This document shows, piece by piece, positions 8,485 through 15,805 of a stretch of DNA of 24,435 bases. Position numbers and translations under genes: made by a program. The DNA comes from Caldimicrobium sp964493015. GTDB taxonomy: Bacteria > Desulfobacterota > Thermodesulfobacteria > Thermodesulfobacteriales > Thermodesulfobacteriaceae. A model generated the notes under the pieces. That model ran no database searches. It saw nothing but the letters and a program-made list of their open reading frames with translations, and was not told the origin of the DNA. Position 1 is the stretch's first letter, and the number at the start of each line of letters is the position of its first letter. The stretch is taken from positions 1 to 24,435 of the forward strand of contig CAZBLU010000022.1 in the NCBI GenBank assembly GCA_964493015.1, written 5' to 3'.

Positions 8485-9969
8485 ATGAGAAAGATTCCCA
8501 AGGTCATGTCTACTCAACATCCCGACAATGTGTCCCTTCCCTTTTTTGCGGAAACTCCTGATATGTCGGGAGATGATGAGATCCAAGAGGCCTATTATGC
8601 CTTTTCTCACCTTGGTTGTGATGAACAGATGTGGGATAGTGAAGGTAAAGAAGTAGACGATTTTGTGGTCAAAAAACTTTTAACCAAATATCCCCATTTT
8701 TTCAGGAAAAAGCGCTTAGGAGAAGAGCTCTTTCTCACTCTGCGTGTGCCTAACCCTGCTATTGAAAAAGAAGAGGCTAAGATTTTAGTTGAGGCCTTAG
8801 AGAGTATCCCCAGATCTATGGATGCAGCAAGGCTTTTTTATGAGGGTGAGCCCCCAACTCCAATCTTTGAAGTAATCCTGCCTATGACTGTTTCTGCAGA
8901 GGAATTGAACAGGATTTACTACTTTTATAAAAATTTTATCTCTGGTAAACAGAATCAGCCTATTTATGAGGGCTCTATTACCGTGGCAGAATGGGTTGGG
9001 GAGTTTTTGCCTGAGAAGATAAATGTCATCCCTCTTTTTGAAGATGTGGGTTCTATGCTAAGGGCTGATGAGATCGTGAGGGAATATTTGAAAGACAAAG
9101 AGGAGGATTACCTAAGGGTCTTCCTTGCAAGATCTGACCCTGCTCTTAACTATGGGGTTATCTCTGCCGTCTTAGCTAATAAGATTGCCCTTAAAAGGCT
9201 CTACAAGCTCTCTCAGGAAATAGAAAAGGAGATTTATCCCATCCTTGGTGCTGGCTCACCTCCCTTTAGAGGTAATCTCACTCCTTACACCGTAGATTAT
9301 GTGCTCTCCGAATACCCTTTAGTAGAAACCTTTACTGTGCAATCGGCCTTTAAATATGATAACCCTATAGAGGATGTCATAACAGCCATTAAGAGGATCA
9401 AAAACTTTGTGAGATATCCTATTGAAGATTTTGAAGAGGCTCTTGCCTTGACCCTTATTGAAAAGACTACTTACGAATATCAAGGGATAATTGAAAAAAT
9501 AGCTGAGCTCATTAATCTGATTTCCCGCTATGTGCCTAAAAGAAGGATGAGAAAACTCCATGTGGGGCTCTTTGGCTATTCTCGTCAATTTGGTAAGATT
9601 ACTCTGCCCAGGGCTATAGGTTTTTGTGCGGCCTGTTATTCCATTGGCTTGCCCCCTGAAATACTTGGTTTTTCTGCCTTAACTAAAGAGGAACTCTGGC
9701 AACTAAAGGGCCTATATAAAAATTTAGAAATTGATCTCTCCATTGCCTTGAAATACTTTAATCCTAAATCCATAGAACTTTTACCAGAAATTAAAAATCA
9801 AATTTTAAAGGCCCTTAATGTCATAAACAGGCTTAATTTACATGTGGAAACTGATTTAGAGCATAGAGAAATTACAAGCCGAATTATTAGGGATTTGAAG
9901 GGAGAAAACTACTCTAATCTTAGCAATCTTATTATTGAGGCCGCCCTTTTAAGAAAATTCCTTGGTTAA
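8485..9969 (+). CDS. ppcA: Phosphoenolpyruvate carboxylase, archaeal type (PpcA)
   Basis: This enzyme carboxylates phosphoenolpyruvate with bicarbonate to give oxaloacetate, an anaplerotic or CO2-fixing step. The compact 494-aa length and the N terminus MRKIPKVMSTQHPDN mark it as the archaeal-type PEPC rather than the 900-residue bacterial/plant form. The ATG at 8485 is preferred: GAGGG lies about six bases upstream, and the protein then starts as in its relatives. An in-frame TTG at 8473 would add four residues. Most homologues are archaeal, with scattered bacterial members, so horizontal acquisition in the lineage's past is likely. Base composition matches its neighbours, so it is not recent. 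The stop overlaps that of convergent aroC by four bases. Confidence 0.95.
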   Translation: MRKIPKVMSTQHPDNVSLPFFAETPDMSGDDEIQEAYYAFSHLGCDEQMWDSEGKEVDDFVVKKLLTKYPHFFRKKRLGEELFLTLRVPNPAIEKEEAKILVEALESIPRSMDAARLFYEGEPPTPIFEVILPMTVSAEELNRIYYFYKNFISGKQNQPIYEGSITVAEWVGEFLPEKINVIPLFEDVGSMLRADEIVREYLKDKEEDYLRVFLARSDPALNYGVISAVLANKIALKRLYKLSQEIEKEIYPILGAGSPPFRGNLTPYTVDYVLSEYPLVETFTVQSAFKYDNPIEDVITAIKRIKNFVRYPIEDFEEALALTLIEKTTYEYQGIIEKIAELINLISRYVPKRRMRKLHVGLFGYSRQFGKITLPRAIGFCAACYSIGLPPEILGFSALTKEELWQLKGLYKNLEIDLSIALKYFNPKSIELLPEIKNQILKALNVINRLNLHVETDLEHREITSRIIRDLKGENYSNLSNLIIEAALLRKFLG

Positions 9970-11060
9970 GGGGCAAAAAAATCAGGAAAGGCAAGGCGGG
10001 CTCTAAAGGCTAAAAGGGCAAGCTGCCTTAAGAGATGATCCACAAGGACAATCCTTGCCATGGCAGAAAGAACAGGCACTATGCGGGGAATAGCGGAAAG
10101 ATCATGCCTTCCCCCCACCTGGATCTCTACCTCCTCTTTGCGAAGGTTCACCGTCCTTTGAGGAAGCCTGTGACTGGGGATAGGTTTAACCGCAACCCTA
10201 AGGATTAGATCCTGCCCAGAGGAGATCCCTCCAAGCATACCTCCTGCATCATTTTTAAGAAAACCTCTTGGAGAAATGGGGTCGTTATTTTGAGAGCCCT
10301 TTAGAGTGGCCACTCGGAAGCCTGCCCCTATTTCCAAGCCCTTAATAGCGCCTACAGAGCATAGGGCCTTAGCTAAATCGGCTGATAATTTGTCAAAAAC
10401 TGGTTCACCAAGGCCAGCTGGAACATTTTTGGCAAGGATTTCGACAATACCCCCTAAGGTATCTCCCTCTTTGGCAGTTTCCTCAATTTTTTGAAGCATC
10501 CTTTTATAGGCCTCAGGGTCAGGGCAAAAAAGTCTGTTCTGATAGATAAAGTTAAGGTCTCTTTCCTTGGCCTCAACCCCACCAAGATTAATTGTATAGG
10601 CATGGACCTCAATTCCATACTCCTCAAGGACCCTTTTAGCCACAGCACCAGCAGCCACCCGCGCCACAGTCTCTCTCCCGCTTGCTCTCCCACCCCCTCG
10701 GTGATCCCTTATGCCATACTTCATGAAATAGGTAAAATCGGCATGCCCTGGTCTAAAGACCTCTCGGAGAGGCTCATAGGCAGAGCTTTGAGGATCTATG
10801 TTATAGATTACCAAGGCAATGGGGGTTCCAGTGGTTACGCCCTCAAAGACCCCTGAGAGAATTTCCACCTTGTCGGCTTCTTTACGGGGAGTCTCTCCCT
10901 TAGCCTTACCAGGCCGCCTTTTTTCTAATTCTTCTTGAATATATTCCTCTGTAAGGGTTAGACCTGGTGGACAGCCATCTACAACTGCTCCAAGGGCTTT
11001 GCCATGAGATTCCCCAAAAGTGGTTACTCTAAAAAGGGTCCCGATGGTATTGCCTGCCAT
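9966..11060 (-). CDS. aroC: Chorismate synthase
   Basis: AroC converts EPSP (5-enolpyruvylshikimate-3-phosphate) to chorismate using reduced FMN, the last shared step towards aromatic amino acids and folate. All three family signatures can be read: TFGESHGKALGAVVDG (14-29), RDHRGGGRASGRETVARVA (about 120-140) and GGISSGQDLILRVAVKP (about 275-293). The length of 364 aa is typical. The ATG gives the normal MAGNTIGTLFRVTTFGESHG start. No other shikimate gene is nearby. It converges with ppcA and diverges from the coiled-coil PD-(D/E)XK-like gene. Confidence 0.97.
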   Translation of the reverse strand: MAGNTIGTLFRVTTFGESHGKALGAVVDGCPPGLTLTEEYIQEELEKRRPGKAKGETPRKEADKVEILSGVFEGVTTGTPIALVIYNIDPQSSAYEPLREVFRPGHADFTYFMKYGIRDHRGGGRASGRETVARVAAGAVAKRVLEEYGIEVHAYTINLGGVEAKERDLNFIYQNRLFCPDPEAYKRMLQKIEETAKEGDTLGGIVEILAKNVPAGLGEPVFDKLSADLAKALCSVGAIKGLEIGAGFRVATLKGSQNNDPISPRGFLKNDAGGMLGGISSGQDLILRVAVKPIPSHRLPQRTVNLRKEEVEIQVGGRHDLSAIPRIVPVLSAMARIVLVDHLLRQLALLAFRARLAFPDFFAP

Positions 11061-11067
11061 GCCTTGT

Positions 11068-11096
11068 ATTTTATCTCAAAAAGTGAGTTTAGGCAA
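11068..11096 (-). promoter_or_regulatory. Possible sigma-70 promoter for aroC
   Basis: On the minus strand TTGCCT (11091-11096) and TAAAAT (11068-11073) are separated by exactly 17 bases. Transcription would begin only a base or two before the aroC ATG, giving a leaderless or near-leaderless message, which lowers confidence. No strong ribosome binding site is seen before the ATG, which is consistent with this. Confidence 0.25.
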
Positions 11097-11193
11097 ACTA
11101 TATTCTATAGGGTATGGTCATGGGAAAAGCAGGCTTGACTTACCAAGTGAGAGGGAGCTTGAAAAATTTAAAAATTTTCCTATACTCAAAGAC

Positions 11194-12125
11194 ATGAGGG
11201 GAAAAATCTTGTTGCAAAAAATAAGAGAAGCCTTTCCTCCTAAGCAAGCTCAAGTTCTTGAGGAGCTCTTTGACTTCTTGGATGAATTGGTCAAGGTCCA
11301 TGATTTCAACGAATTGAAGGCCATAGTAGCAGAAATTGCCAAAGAACAAAAGGAACTTGCTGAGGCTCAAAAAAGAACTGATGAAAAGATGAGAGAACTT
11401 GCTGAAGCCCAGAAAAGAACTGATGAGAAGGTGAAGGAACTTGCTGAGGCTCAAAAAAGAACTGAAGAGGAGATTAAGAGGTTAGCTGAGGCTCAAAAGA
11501 GAACTGAAGAAAANNNNNNNNNNNNNNNNNNNNNNNNNNNNNNNNNNNNNNNNNNNNNNNNNNNNNNNNNNNNNNNNNNNNNNNNNNNNNNNNNNNNNNN
11601 NNNNNNNNNNNNNAGAGAACTGAAGAAAAGGTAAAAGAACTTGCTGAGGCCCAAAAAAGAACTGAAGAGGAGATTAAGAGGTTAGCTGAGGAGCATCGCA
11701 AAACAAGGGCGCGTTTGGACCGTCTTTCTCAGGACTTTGGAGGCTTTACCAGAACTTATTCTTATGCCTTTGAAAATGAGGCCTATCGGAACTTGCCTAA
11801 GCTTTTAAAAGAAAAGTATGACCTCGAAGTAATAGAAAGATTTGTTAGGACAGAAATTGAAGGAGAAGAAATTAACTTTTTTGCCAAGGCTAAGAAAAAC
11901 GGTTGCATTTGCTATATTGTTGGGGAAGCCAAACTCAGATTTGATGACAATAAGCGAGATTTTGAGAAGACTTTTAAAGAGATAGAAAAAAAAGTTCAGG
12001 CTGTTAAGAAGGCCTATGGCGATGTAGAGATCATCATGCTCCTTGTTACGCATTTTGCCAAGCCAAGGGCCTTAAGGATGGCTCAGGAAAAGGGAATACT
12101 TGTTGTCCAAAGTTTTGAATGGTGA
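11194..12125 (+). CDS. Coiled-coil PD-(D/E)XK-like protein, interrupted by assembly gap
   Basis: One gene split by 100 unknown bases (11514-11613). The first part starts MRGKILLQKIREAF and leads into DFNELKAIVAEIAKEQ, then a heptad-based coiled coil of 14-residue units (LAEAQKRTDEKMRE and variants). After the gap the same units resume. They lead into a C-terminal domain (from LDRLSQDFGG) with FENEAYRNLPKLL, EGEEINFFAKA and YIVGEAKLR, an arrangement like PD-(D/E)XK nuclease-fold domains with a probable ExK in GEAK. Similar coiled-coil plus nuclease-fold (DUF3782-like) proteins are frequent and multicopy in thermophiles; their role is unknown. The frames on each side of the gap differ only because the gap length is a placeholder. 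The last seven bases overlap the UPF0280 gene. Confidence 0.8.
11356..11681 (+). repeat. 42-bp in-frame tandem repeats encoding a coiled coil
   Basis: Units of 42 bases (14 residues, two heptads) start at 11356, 11398, 11440 and 11482, the last cut by the gap, and resume to at least one full unit at 11640-11681. All units share LAEAQKRT followed by D/E-E and a variable four-residue end (KMRE, KVKE, EIKR). A degenerate final unit (LAEEHRKTRARLDR) follows. Such near-identical units expand and contract easily and defeat short-read assembly. Confidence 0.9.
11514..11613. other. Assembly gap of 100 N inside the tandem repeats
   Basis: Exactly 100 unknown bases, the usual placeholder for a gap of unknown size. 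The last 16 bases before it (agagaactgaagaaaa) are identical to the first 16 after it. The real distance is therefore probably 42n minus 16 bases. That value is also the one that restores a single reading frame. Confidence 0.98.
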
Positions 12126-12892
12126 TCTTTTCTAACCCCCATTCCTCGATCCCCTTTTATCGCGTAGCAGTTCAAACCCCTTTAGTAAAGTTTAGGGTGG
12201 TTTATAAGGAAAGTGACCTCTTGGTCTTAGCAGAGAGAGATCTGACTAAGGAAACCCTTAATTTAGTAAGAGAGATTAGGCTTCCCCTTGAGGGATATAT
12301 CATGAAAAATCCCACTTTTCTTAAGAGCTTAGTTCCTCTACCAGAAGACCCAGAGGCTCCCCCTTTGGTGCGAAAGATGCTTACAGCTGGACAAGTAGCT
12401 AAGGTGGGGCCCATGGCCTCAGTTGCTGGAGCTATTGCCGAAGCGGTGGGAAGGACTCTCATAAAAAAAGGCCTTACAACAGAAATAGTTGTAGAAAATG
12501 GAGGAGACATTTTCCTTGCCTTGAAAAGAGAAGCCAAGGTTGCCCTCTTTGCAGGAGACTCCCCTTTTTCAGGAAAAATGGCCCTACTTATCCCTGCAGA
12601 CCTTCAGCCCTGTGGAGTATGCACAAGCTCAGGCAAGGTTGGACATAGCCTTAGCTTTGGCCTTGCAGAGGCTATCACTGTTGTCCATAAGGATACCGCT
12701 ATAGCCGATGCCTTAGCCACAGCCTTTGGTAACATGATCAAAGAGGGAAAAGACTTCCATAAAATTATAGCTAAAGCAAAAAAAATAGAAGACCTCTATG
12801 GCGTGTTTGCCGTGCTGAATGACAAATTTTATGCCTTTTCCACAAAAATTAAGCTTGAGCCTATTTCTACCACTTTCTCACCTAAAGGATAA
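12119..12892 (+). CDS. UPF0280 family protein (ApbE-like fold)
   Basis: The 257-aa sequence matches the UPF0280 family, distant relatives of the flavin transferase ApbE found mostly in archaea and in some anaerobic bacteria. Typical stretches are MLTAGQVAKVGPMASVAGAI (about 96-115), TEIVVENGGDIF (about 131-142), CGVCTSSGKVGHSLSFG (about 172-188) and the DTAIADALATAFGN (about 198-211) helix. No signal peptide is seen, so it is probably cytoplasmic. The biochemical role of UPF0280 is not established. The ATG overlaps the previous stop (ATGGTGA), implying coupled translation with the coiled-coil PD-(D/E)XK-like gene. A GTG one codon later is an alternative start. Confidence 0.88.
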   Translation: MVIFSNPHSSIPFYRVAVQTPLVKFRVVYKESDLLVLAERDLTKETLNLVREIRLPLEGYIMKNPTFLKSLVPLPEDPEAPPLVRKMLTAGQVAKVGPMASVAGAIAEAVGRTLIKKGLTTEIVVENGGDIFLALKREAKVALFAGDSPFSGKMALLIPADLQPCGVCTSSGKVGHSLSFGLAEAITVVHKDTAIADALATAFGNMIKEGKDFHKIIAKAKKIEDLYGVFAVLNDKFYAFSTKIKLEPISTTFSPKG

Positions 12893-12898
12893 TCCTCA

Positions 12899-12912
12899 CC
12901 TGCCTAAGCAGG
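12899..12912. other. Small GC hairpin after the UPF0280 gene
   Basis: CCTGC-CTAA-GCAGG forms a five-pair stem with a four-base loop seven bases after the stop codon. No T-run follows, so a classical intrinsic terminator is not supported. It could be a weak or processed 3' end. Confidence 0.3.
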
Positions 12913-12988
12913 ATAAGTGTAATCTATCCCTCTCCCCATAGATCCCTCATTTTGGGCAGTAAAAGAGAGCTTTAGTAAGATGCTACTC

Positions 12989-13018
12989 ATATTATTAGCT
13001 AATATTATTAGCTAATAT
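12989..13018. repeat. 13-bp tandem repeat with nested palindromes
   Basis: ATATTATTAGCTA occurs twice in direct tandem (12989-13001 and 13002-13014), followed by ATAT. Each copy creates the perfect palindrome ATTAGCTAAT or its near equivalent, spaced 13 bases apart. It may be a regulator binding site or simple slippage; no regulator gene is adjacent. Confidence 0.6.
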
Positions 13019-13032
13019 CCGTGAAAAAGTGA

Positions 13033-13207
13033 GGAGGTTCTATAATTACTTTTTTCCGATTTTACATGGAAAAAGAGAAATAAGATTGGTAGCTCCACCT
13101 TTTACGTGGGTTAAATTTCACAACAATTTGCAGGCTGAAGCCTGCGCCTACCCGCGGTTTATGATGTAATCATTAGGATGAAATTCGGAAAATTTTAAAA
13201 CACCTCC
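13033..13207. repeat. MITE-like element with imperfect terminal inverted repeats
   Basis: GGAGGT, an AT-rich spacer and TTTTCCGATTT (13033-13063) are mirrored by AAATTCGGAAAATTTT, an A-rich spacer and ACCTCC (13181-13207). A direct near-repeat (TCCGTGAAAAAGT and TCCGTGAGAAAGT, at about 13018 and 13205) sits just at the outer edges. The 175-base interior has no coding capacity and contains a GC-rich palindrome. This is what a non-autonomous transposable element or dispersed REP-type unit would look like. Copy number cannot be judged from one window. Confidence 0.35.
13130..13145. repeat. REP-like palindrome
   Basis: GCAGGCTGAAGCCTGC is a six- to seven-pair stem with a very short loop, followed by GCCTACCCGCGG. 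GC-rich palindromes of this form are often dispersed in intergenic regions. It stands out against the AT-rich surroundings. Confidence 0.5.
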
Positions 13208-13216
13208 GTGAGAAAG

Positions 13217-13244
13217 TTGAAAAAGAAAAAATACTCCTTATAAT
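13217..13244 (+). promoter_or_regulatory. Sigma-70-type promoter for the kdsA operon
   Basis: TTGAAA (13217-13222) and a perfect TATAAT (13239-13244) are separated by 16 bases. Transcription should start near 13251, about 25 bases before the kdsA ATG, leaving room for the AAGGA ribosome binding site at about 13269. It probably drives the overlapping genes from kdsA to the RNA ligase partner gene. Confidence 0.6.
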
Positions 13245-13276
13245 AACCTTAACATTTTACTCAAGAGTTAAGGAAA

Positions 13277-14071
13277 ATGAAGCCCTTCCTAATCATTGCT
13301 GGTCCCTGCGTTTTAGAAGACCTTGATACTGCCTTATTGATTGCCCAGACGCTAAAGGACCTTACCTCTTCTTACGGCTTTAACTTTATCTTTAAGGCCT
13401 CTTTTGATAAGGCTAATCGCACCTCTTTATTCTCCTACAGAGGCCCAGGCTTAGAGAAGGGTTTGGAAATGCTTGCAGAGATCAAAAGTAAAGTTCAGGT
13501 TCCTATAACTACAGATGTCCATGAGACCTGGCAGGTTAAACCCGTTTCCGAGGTAGTGGATGTGCTTCAAATTCCCGCTTTTCTCTGCAGGCAAACAGAT
13601 CTCCTACTCAAAGCAGGAGAGACAGGAAAAACTGTTAATGTTAAGAAGGGGCAATTTCTCGCCCCTTGGGATACAAAATATATTGTAGAGAAGGTTAGAG
13701 CTTCCTCTCCTCAAGAGGTGTGGCTCACTGAGCGTGGTACCTCCTTTGGCTATCGCAATTTGGTGGTGGATTTTAGAGGTATCCCTATCATGAAGGAATT
13801 CGCCGATAGAGTCATCTTTGATGCCACCCATAGTGTGCAATTGCCAGGGGCAGGTGAGGGAAAATCTGGAGGCGAAAGAAGGTTCATCCCCTACTTAATT
13901 AGAGCTTCCCTTGCCGTAGGGGTGGATGGACTTTTCATGGAAGTACATCCTGAACCAGAAAAGGCCCTCTGTGATGGCCCAAACTCTCTTCCCTTAGAAA
14001 GCCTTGATAAAATTTTCAAAGAGATTAAAGCCCTTTTAGAGGCCCTTACCAGTGTGGGAGATCTCTCCTGA
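13277..14071 (+). CDS. kdsA: 3-deoxy-8-phosphooctulonate synthase (Kdo-8-P synthase), metal-dependent class
   Basis: KdsA condenses arabinose-5-phosphate with phosphoenolpyruvate to Kdo-8-phosphate, the first committed step to the inner-core sugar Kdo. The sequence shows IAGPCVLE at the start, the substrate loop KASFDKANR, and FDATHSVQLPG, MEVHPEP and CDGPNSLPL. Cys11, His185, Glu222 and Asp233 fall at exactly the numbers of the four metal ligands known for the Aquifex aeolicus enzyme, so this is the metal-dependent class, not the Asn-containing E. coli class. The 264-aa length is normal. Translation starts at ATG with AAGGA upstream. The 3' end overlaps kdsC by 20 bases, and the next step in the pathway follows directly. 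Confidence 0.98.
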   Translation: MKPFLIIAGPCVLEDLDTALLIAQTLKDLTSSYGFNFIFKASFDKANRTSLFSYRGPGLEKGLEMLAEIKSKVQVPITTDVHETWQVKPVSEVVDVLQIPAFLCRQTDLLLKAGETGKTVNVKKGQFLAPWDTKYIVEKVRASSPQEVWLTERGTSFGYRNLVVDFRGIPIMKEFADRVIFDATHSVQLPGAGEGKSGGERRFIPYLIRASLAVGVDGLFMEVHPEPEKALCDGPNSLPLESLDKIFKEIKALLEALTSVGDLS

Positions 14072-14591
14072 AGTCTTAGAAAGGGCAAGCCATATTAAGC
14101 TTCTCCTCTTAGATGTGGACGGGGTCTTAACTGATGGAGGAATCATTATAAATGGAGAAGGGGATGAAATTAAGGTCTTTTCTGTGCTTGATGGGATGGG
14201 TATAAAGCTACTTCAGAGGGCAGGTGTGGAGGTGGGGATCCTATCAGGAAGATTTTCCCCAGTGGTAAAGCATAGGGCTAAAGAGCTTGGCATTGAACTT
14301 GTATATCAAGGGGAACTTGCTAAGTTACCTGCCTATGAAAAAATCCTTAAAGAGAAGGGGCTAAAGGACCATGAGGTAGCTTATGCAGGAGATGACTGGC
14401 TGGATATTCCTATTCTGAGGAGAGTTGGCCTTGCCCTCGGGGTGCCCAATGGCTGGCCACCTGTCAACCAGTATGTTCACTATGTGACCAAAAGAGAAGG
14501 CGGCAAAGGGGCTGTAAGAGAAATCTGCGAACTCATCCTCAAAGGAAAAAATCTATGGGAAAACTTTTTAGAGGAATATTTGTCTTTATAG
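14052..14591 (+). CDS. kdsC: Kdo-8-phosphate phosphatase (KdsC), HAD superfamily
   Basis: A cytoplasmic HAD phosphatase that removes phosphate from Kdo-8-phosphate. HAD motif I is DVDGVLTDGG (21-30, nucleophile Asp21), motif II SGR (65-67), motif III a Lys near residue 91 and motif IV GDDWLDIP (113-120). The protein has 179 aa and lacks a cap domain, as is usual for KdsC, which works as a tetramer. Translation appears to begin at a GTG within the kdsA 3' end; no better start precedes the conserved core. It overlaps lptC by 37 bases. Confidence 0.95.
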   Translation: MWEISPEVLERASHIKLLLLDVDGVLTDGGIIINGEGDEIKVFSVLDGMGIKLLQRAGVEVGILSGRFSPVVKHRAKELGIELVYQGELAKLPAYEKILKEKGLKDHEVAYAGDDWLDIPILRRVGLALGVPNGWPPVNQYVHYVTKREGGKGAVREICELILKGKNLWENFLEEYLSL

Positions 14592-15043
14592 CCCTGCTAC
14601 AAGCTACCTCTCCCCTCTATGGTCAGCCTGTTAAGGAAATAAGGGCAACCCATCTTACTTATCAACGCTACCTTGGGGAAACCTTAAGTTGGAAATTAAA
14701 AACAGAGGAGTTCCTCAAAAAAGGGGAAGACTATTTTGAGGCTAAAAATATATATATAGAAAATATACCCAAAGGGATAAAAATTAGTGCTGAGAGGGGG
14801 CGCTATCTCCTCAGGGAGGACAAGTTCATTCTAACTGGGAGGGTTAAACTTTATACCGAAAAGGAAGGCGAGGTTTACACAGAGGAGCTCTATTTTTTCC
14901 CCAAAAGGGACTTGATTGAGGCACCTGGGGAGGTGCTAATTAAAAAGGGCTCTATTGAGGTCAAGGGAGAAGGCTTGACCTATCAGGTCTCCCTTGGTGA
15001 TTTTAAACTCCATAAAAGGGCAAGGGCCCAATTTCGCTTTTAA
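14555..15043 (+). CDS. lptC: LptC-like LPS export protein
   Basis: A 162-aa protein with an N-terminal hydrophobic segment (about residues 6-20, signal or anchor), followed by a beta-rich periplasmic domain. The repeating pattern around ISAERGRYLLREDKFILTGR, VYTEELYFFPKRD and SIEVKGEGLTYQ matches the beta-jellyroll of LptC/LptA/YrbK proteins. LptC bridges the LptBFG transporter to the periplasmic LptA filament. The order kdsA-kdsC-lptC is common in Gram-negative bacteria. No lptA or lptB follows here; radC starts immediately after the stop. The call rests on fold pattern, length and context more than on a sharp motif. Confidence 0.85.
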   Translation: MGKLFRGIFVFIALLQATSPLYGQPVKEIRATHLTYQRYLGETLSWKLKTEEFLKKGEDYFEAKNIYIENIPKGIKISAERGRYLLREDKFILTGRVKLYTEKEGEVYTEELYFFPKRDLIEAPGEVLIKKGSIEVKGEGLTYQVSLGDFKLHKRARAQFRF

Positions 15044-15805
15044 ATGAGCACTGAAGAAAAAAGGGTAAAAACCTTAAACAAAAGACTGGAAAGGTTTGAA
15101 AGGAAGGCTAAAGGGCATAGAAATAGGGTAAAAGAGCGTTTCTGGAAAGAGGGTCCTGAGAGCTTTACTGATGAAGATCTTCTGGAGCTTCTACTTTTCT
15201 TTGGAATCCCAAGGAAGGACACAAGAGGCATAGCCAGAGAACTCCTCAAGGCCTTTCAGGGACGTCTGGATCAGGTCTTAGATGCTGAAATAGAGTCTCT
15301 CCTTGATATACCTGGCCTTGGCTTAAACGCCCTTTTGCCTCTAAAGGTTGTGCACGAAGTGGCCAGGAGATATCTTAGAAGCAAAAGCTTGGGAGCCTGT
15401 TATCTAAAATCTCCCAGGGAAGTCCATGAATACCTTCTCTATGAACTAAAGGGTAAGAAACAGGAAATCTTTATGGTCCTTTACTTAGCAAGTGACCAGA
15501 AGGTCCTTGCCGTTGAGAAGCTCTTTGAGGGAACTATCACAGAGAGTGCCGTATACCCCAGAGAGATCTTTGCCAGAGGGTATGCCCTTGGGGCAAGTAA
15601 GCTCATCCTGGCCCATAATCATCCCTCAGGTAACCTCACTCCTTCAAAGGAAGACATAAAGATAACCAAGCTTATTGCCCTTGCAGGGGCCCTGTTAAAC
15701 TTAATGGTGCTTGATCACCTGATAATTGGGGAAGATAGGTATTTCAGTTTTGCCGAGGCTGGGCTTATGGAAGAAATTGAAAGGGAGATAAAGAAGGCCC
15801 TATGA
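15044..15805 (+). CDS. radC: RadC/JAB-domain protein
   Basis: A 253-aa protein with an N-terminal helix-hairpin-helix region (LLDIPGLGLNALLPLK, about 86-101) and a C-terminal MPN+/JAB domain. The JAMM metal motif is intact: AHNHPSGNLTPSKED gives His191, His193 and Asp204, with Glu141 in QEIF upstream. RadC was once called a DNA repair protein, but that role is disputed; the fold is that of a metalloprotease. The ATG directly follows the lptC stop with no spacer, and the TGA overlaps ispH by four bases (ATGA), so it is part of the operon. Confidence 0.95.
   Translation: MSTEEKRVKTLNKRLERFERKAKGHRNRVKERFWKEGPESFTDEDLLELLLFFGIPRKDTRGIARELLKAFQGRLDQVLDAEIESLLDIPGLGLNALLPLKVVHEVARRYLRSKSLGACYLKSPREVHEYLLYELKGKKQEIFMVLYLASDQKVLAVEKLFEGTITESAVYPREIFARGYALGASKLILAHNHPSGNLTPSKEDIKITKLIALAGALLNLMVLDHLIIGEDRYFSFAEAGLMEEIEREIKKAL

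Larger units (their letters stand above)
12893..13276. other. 384-base non-coding region before kdsA
   Basis: No convincing gene lies here. It holds a small hairpin just after the UPF0280 stop, a 13-bp tandem repeat, a MITE-like segment with inverted ends and an internal palindrome, and the kdsA promoter; each is listed separately. Confidence 0.7.

Noticed and set aside
11356..11681. Regular 42-bp repeats as a CRISPR array
   Set aside because: The units are directly adjacent, without unique spacers, and encode an uninterrupted coiled coil.
11715..12125. A separate gene starting at TTG 11715
   Set aside because: It is the C-terminal part of the coiled-coil protein; the apparent split comes from the placeholder gap length.
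12899..12912. Intrinsic terminator after the UPF0280 gene
   Set aside because: The stem is short and no T-run follows.
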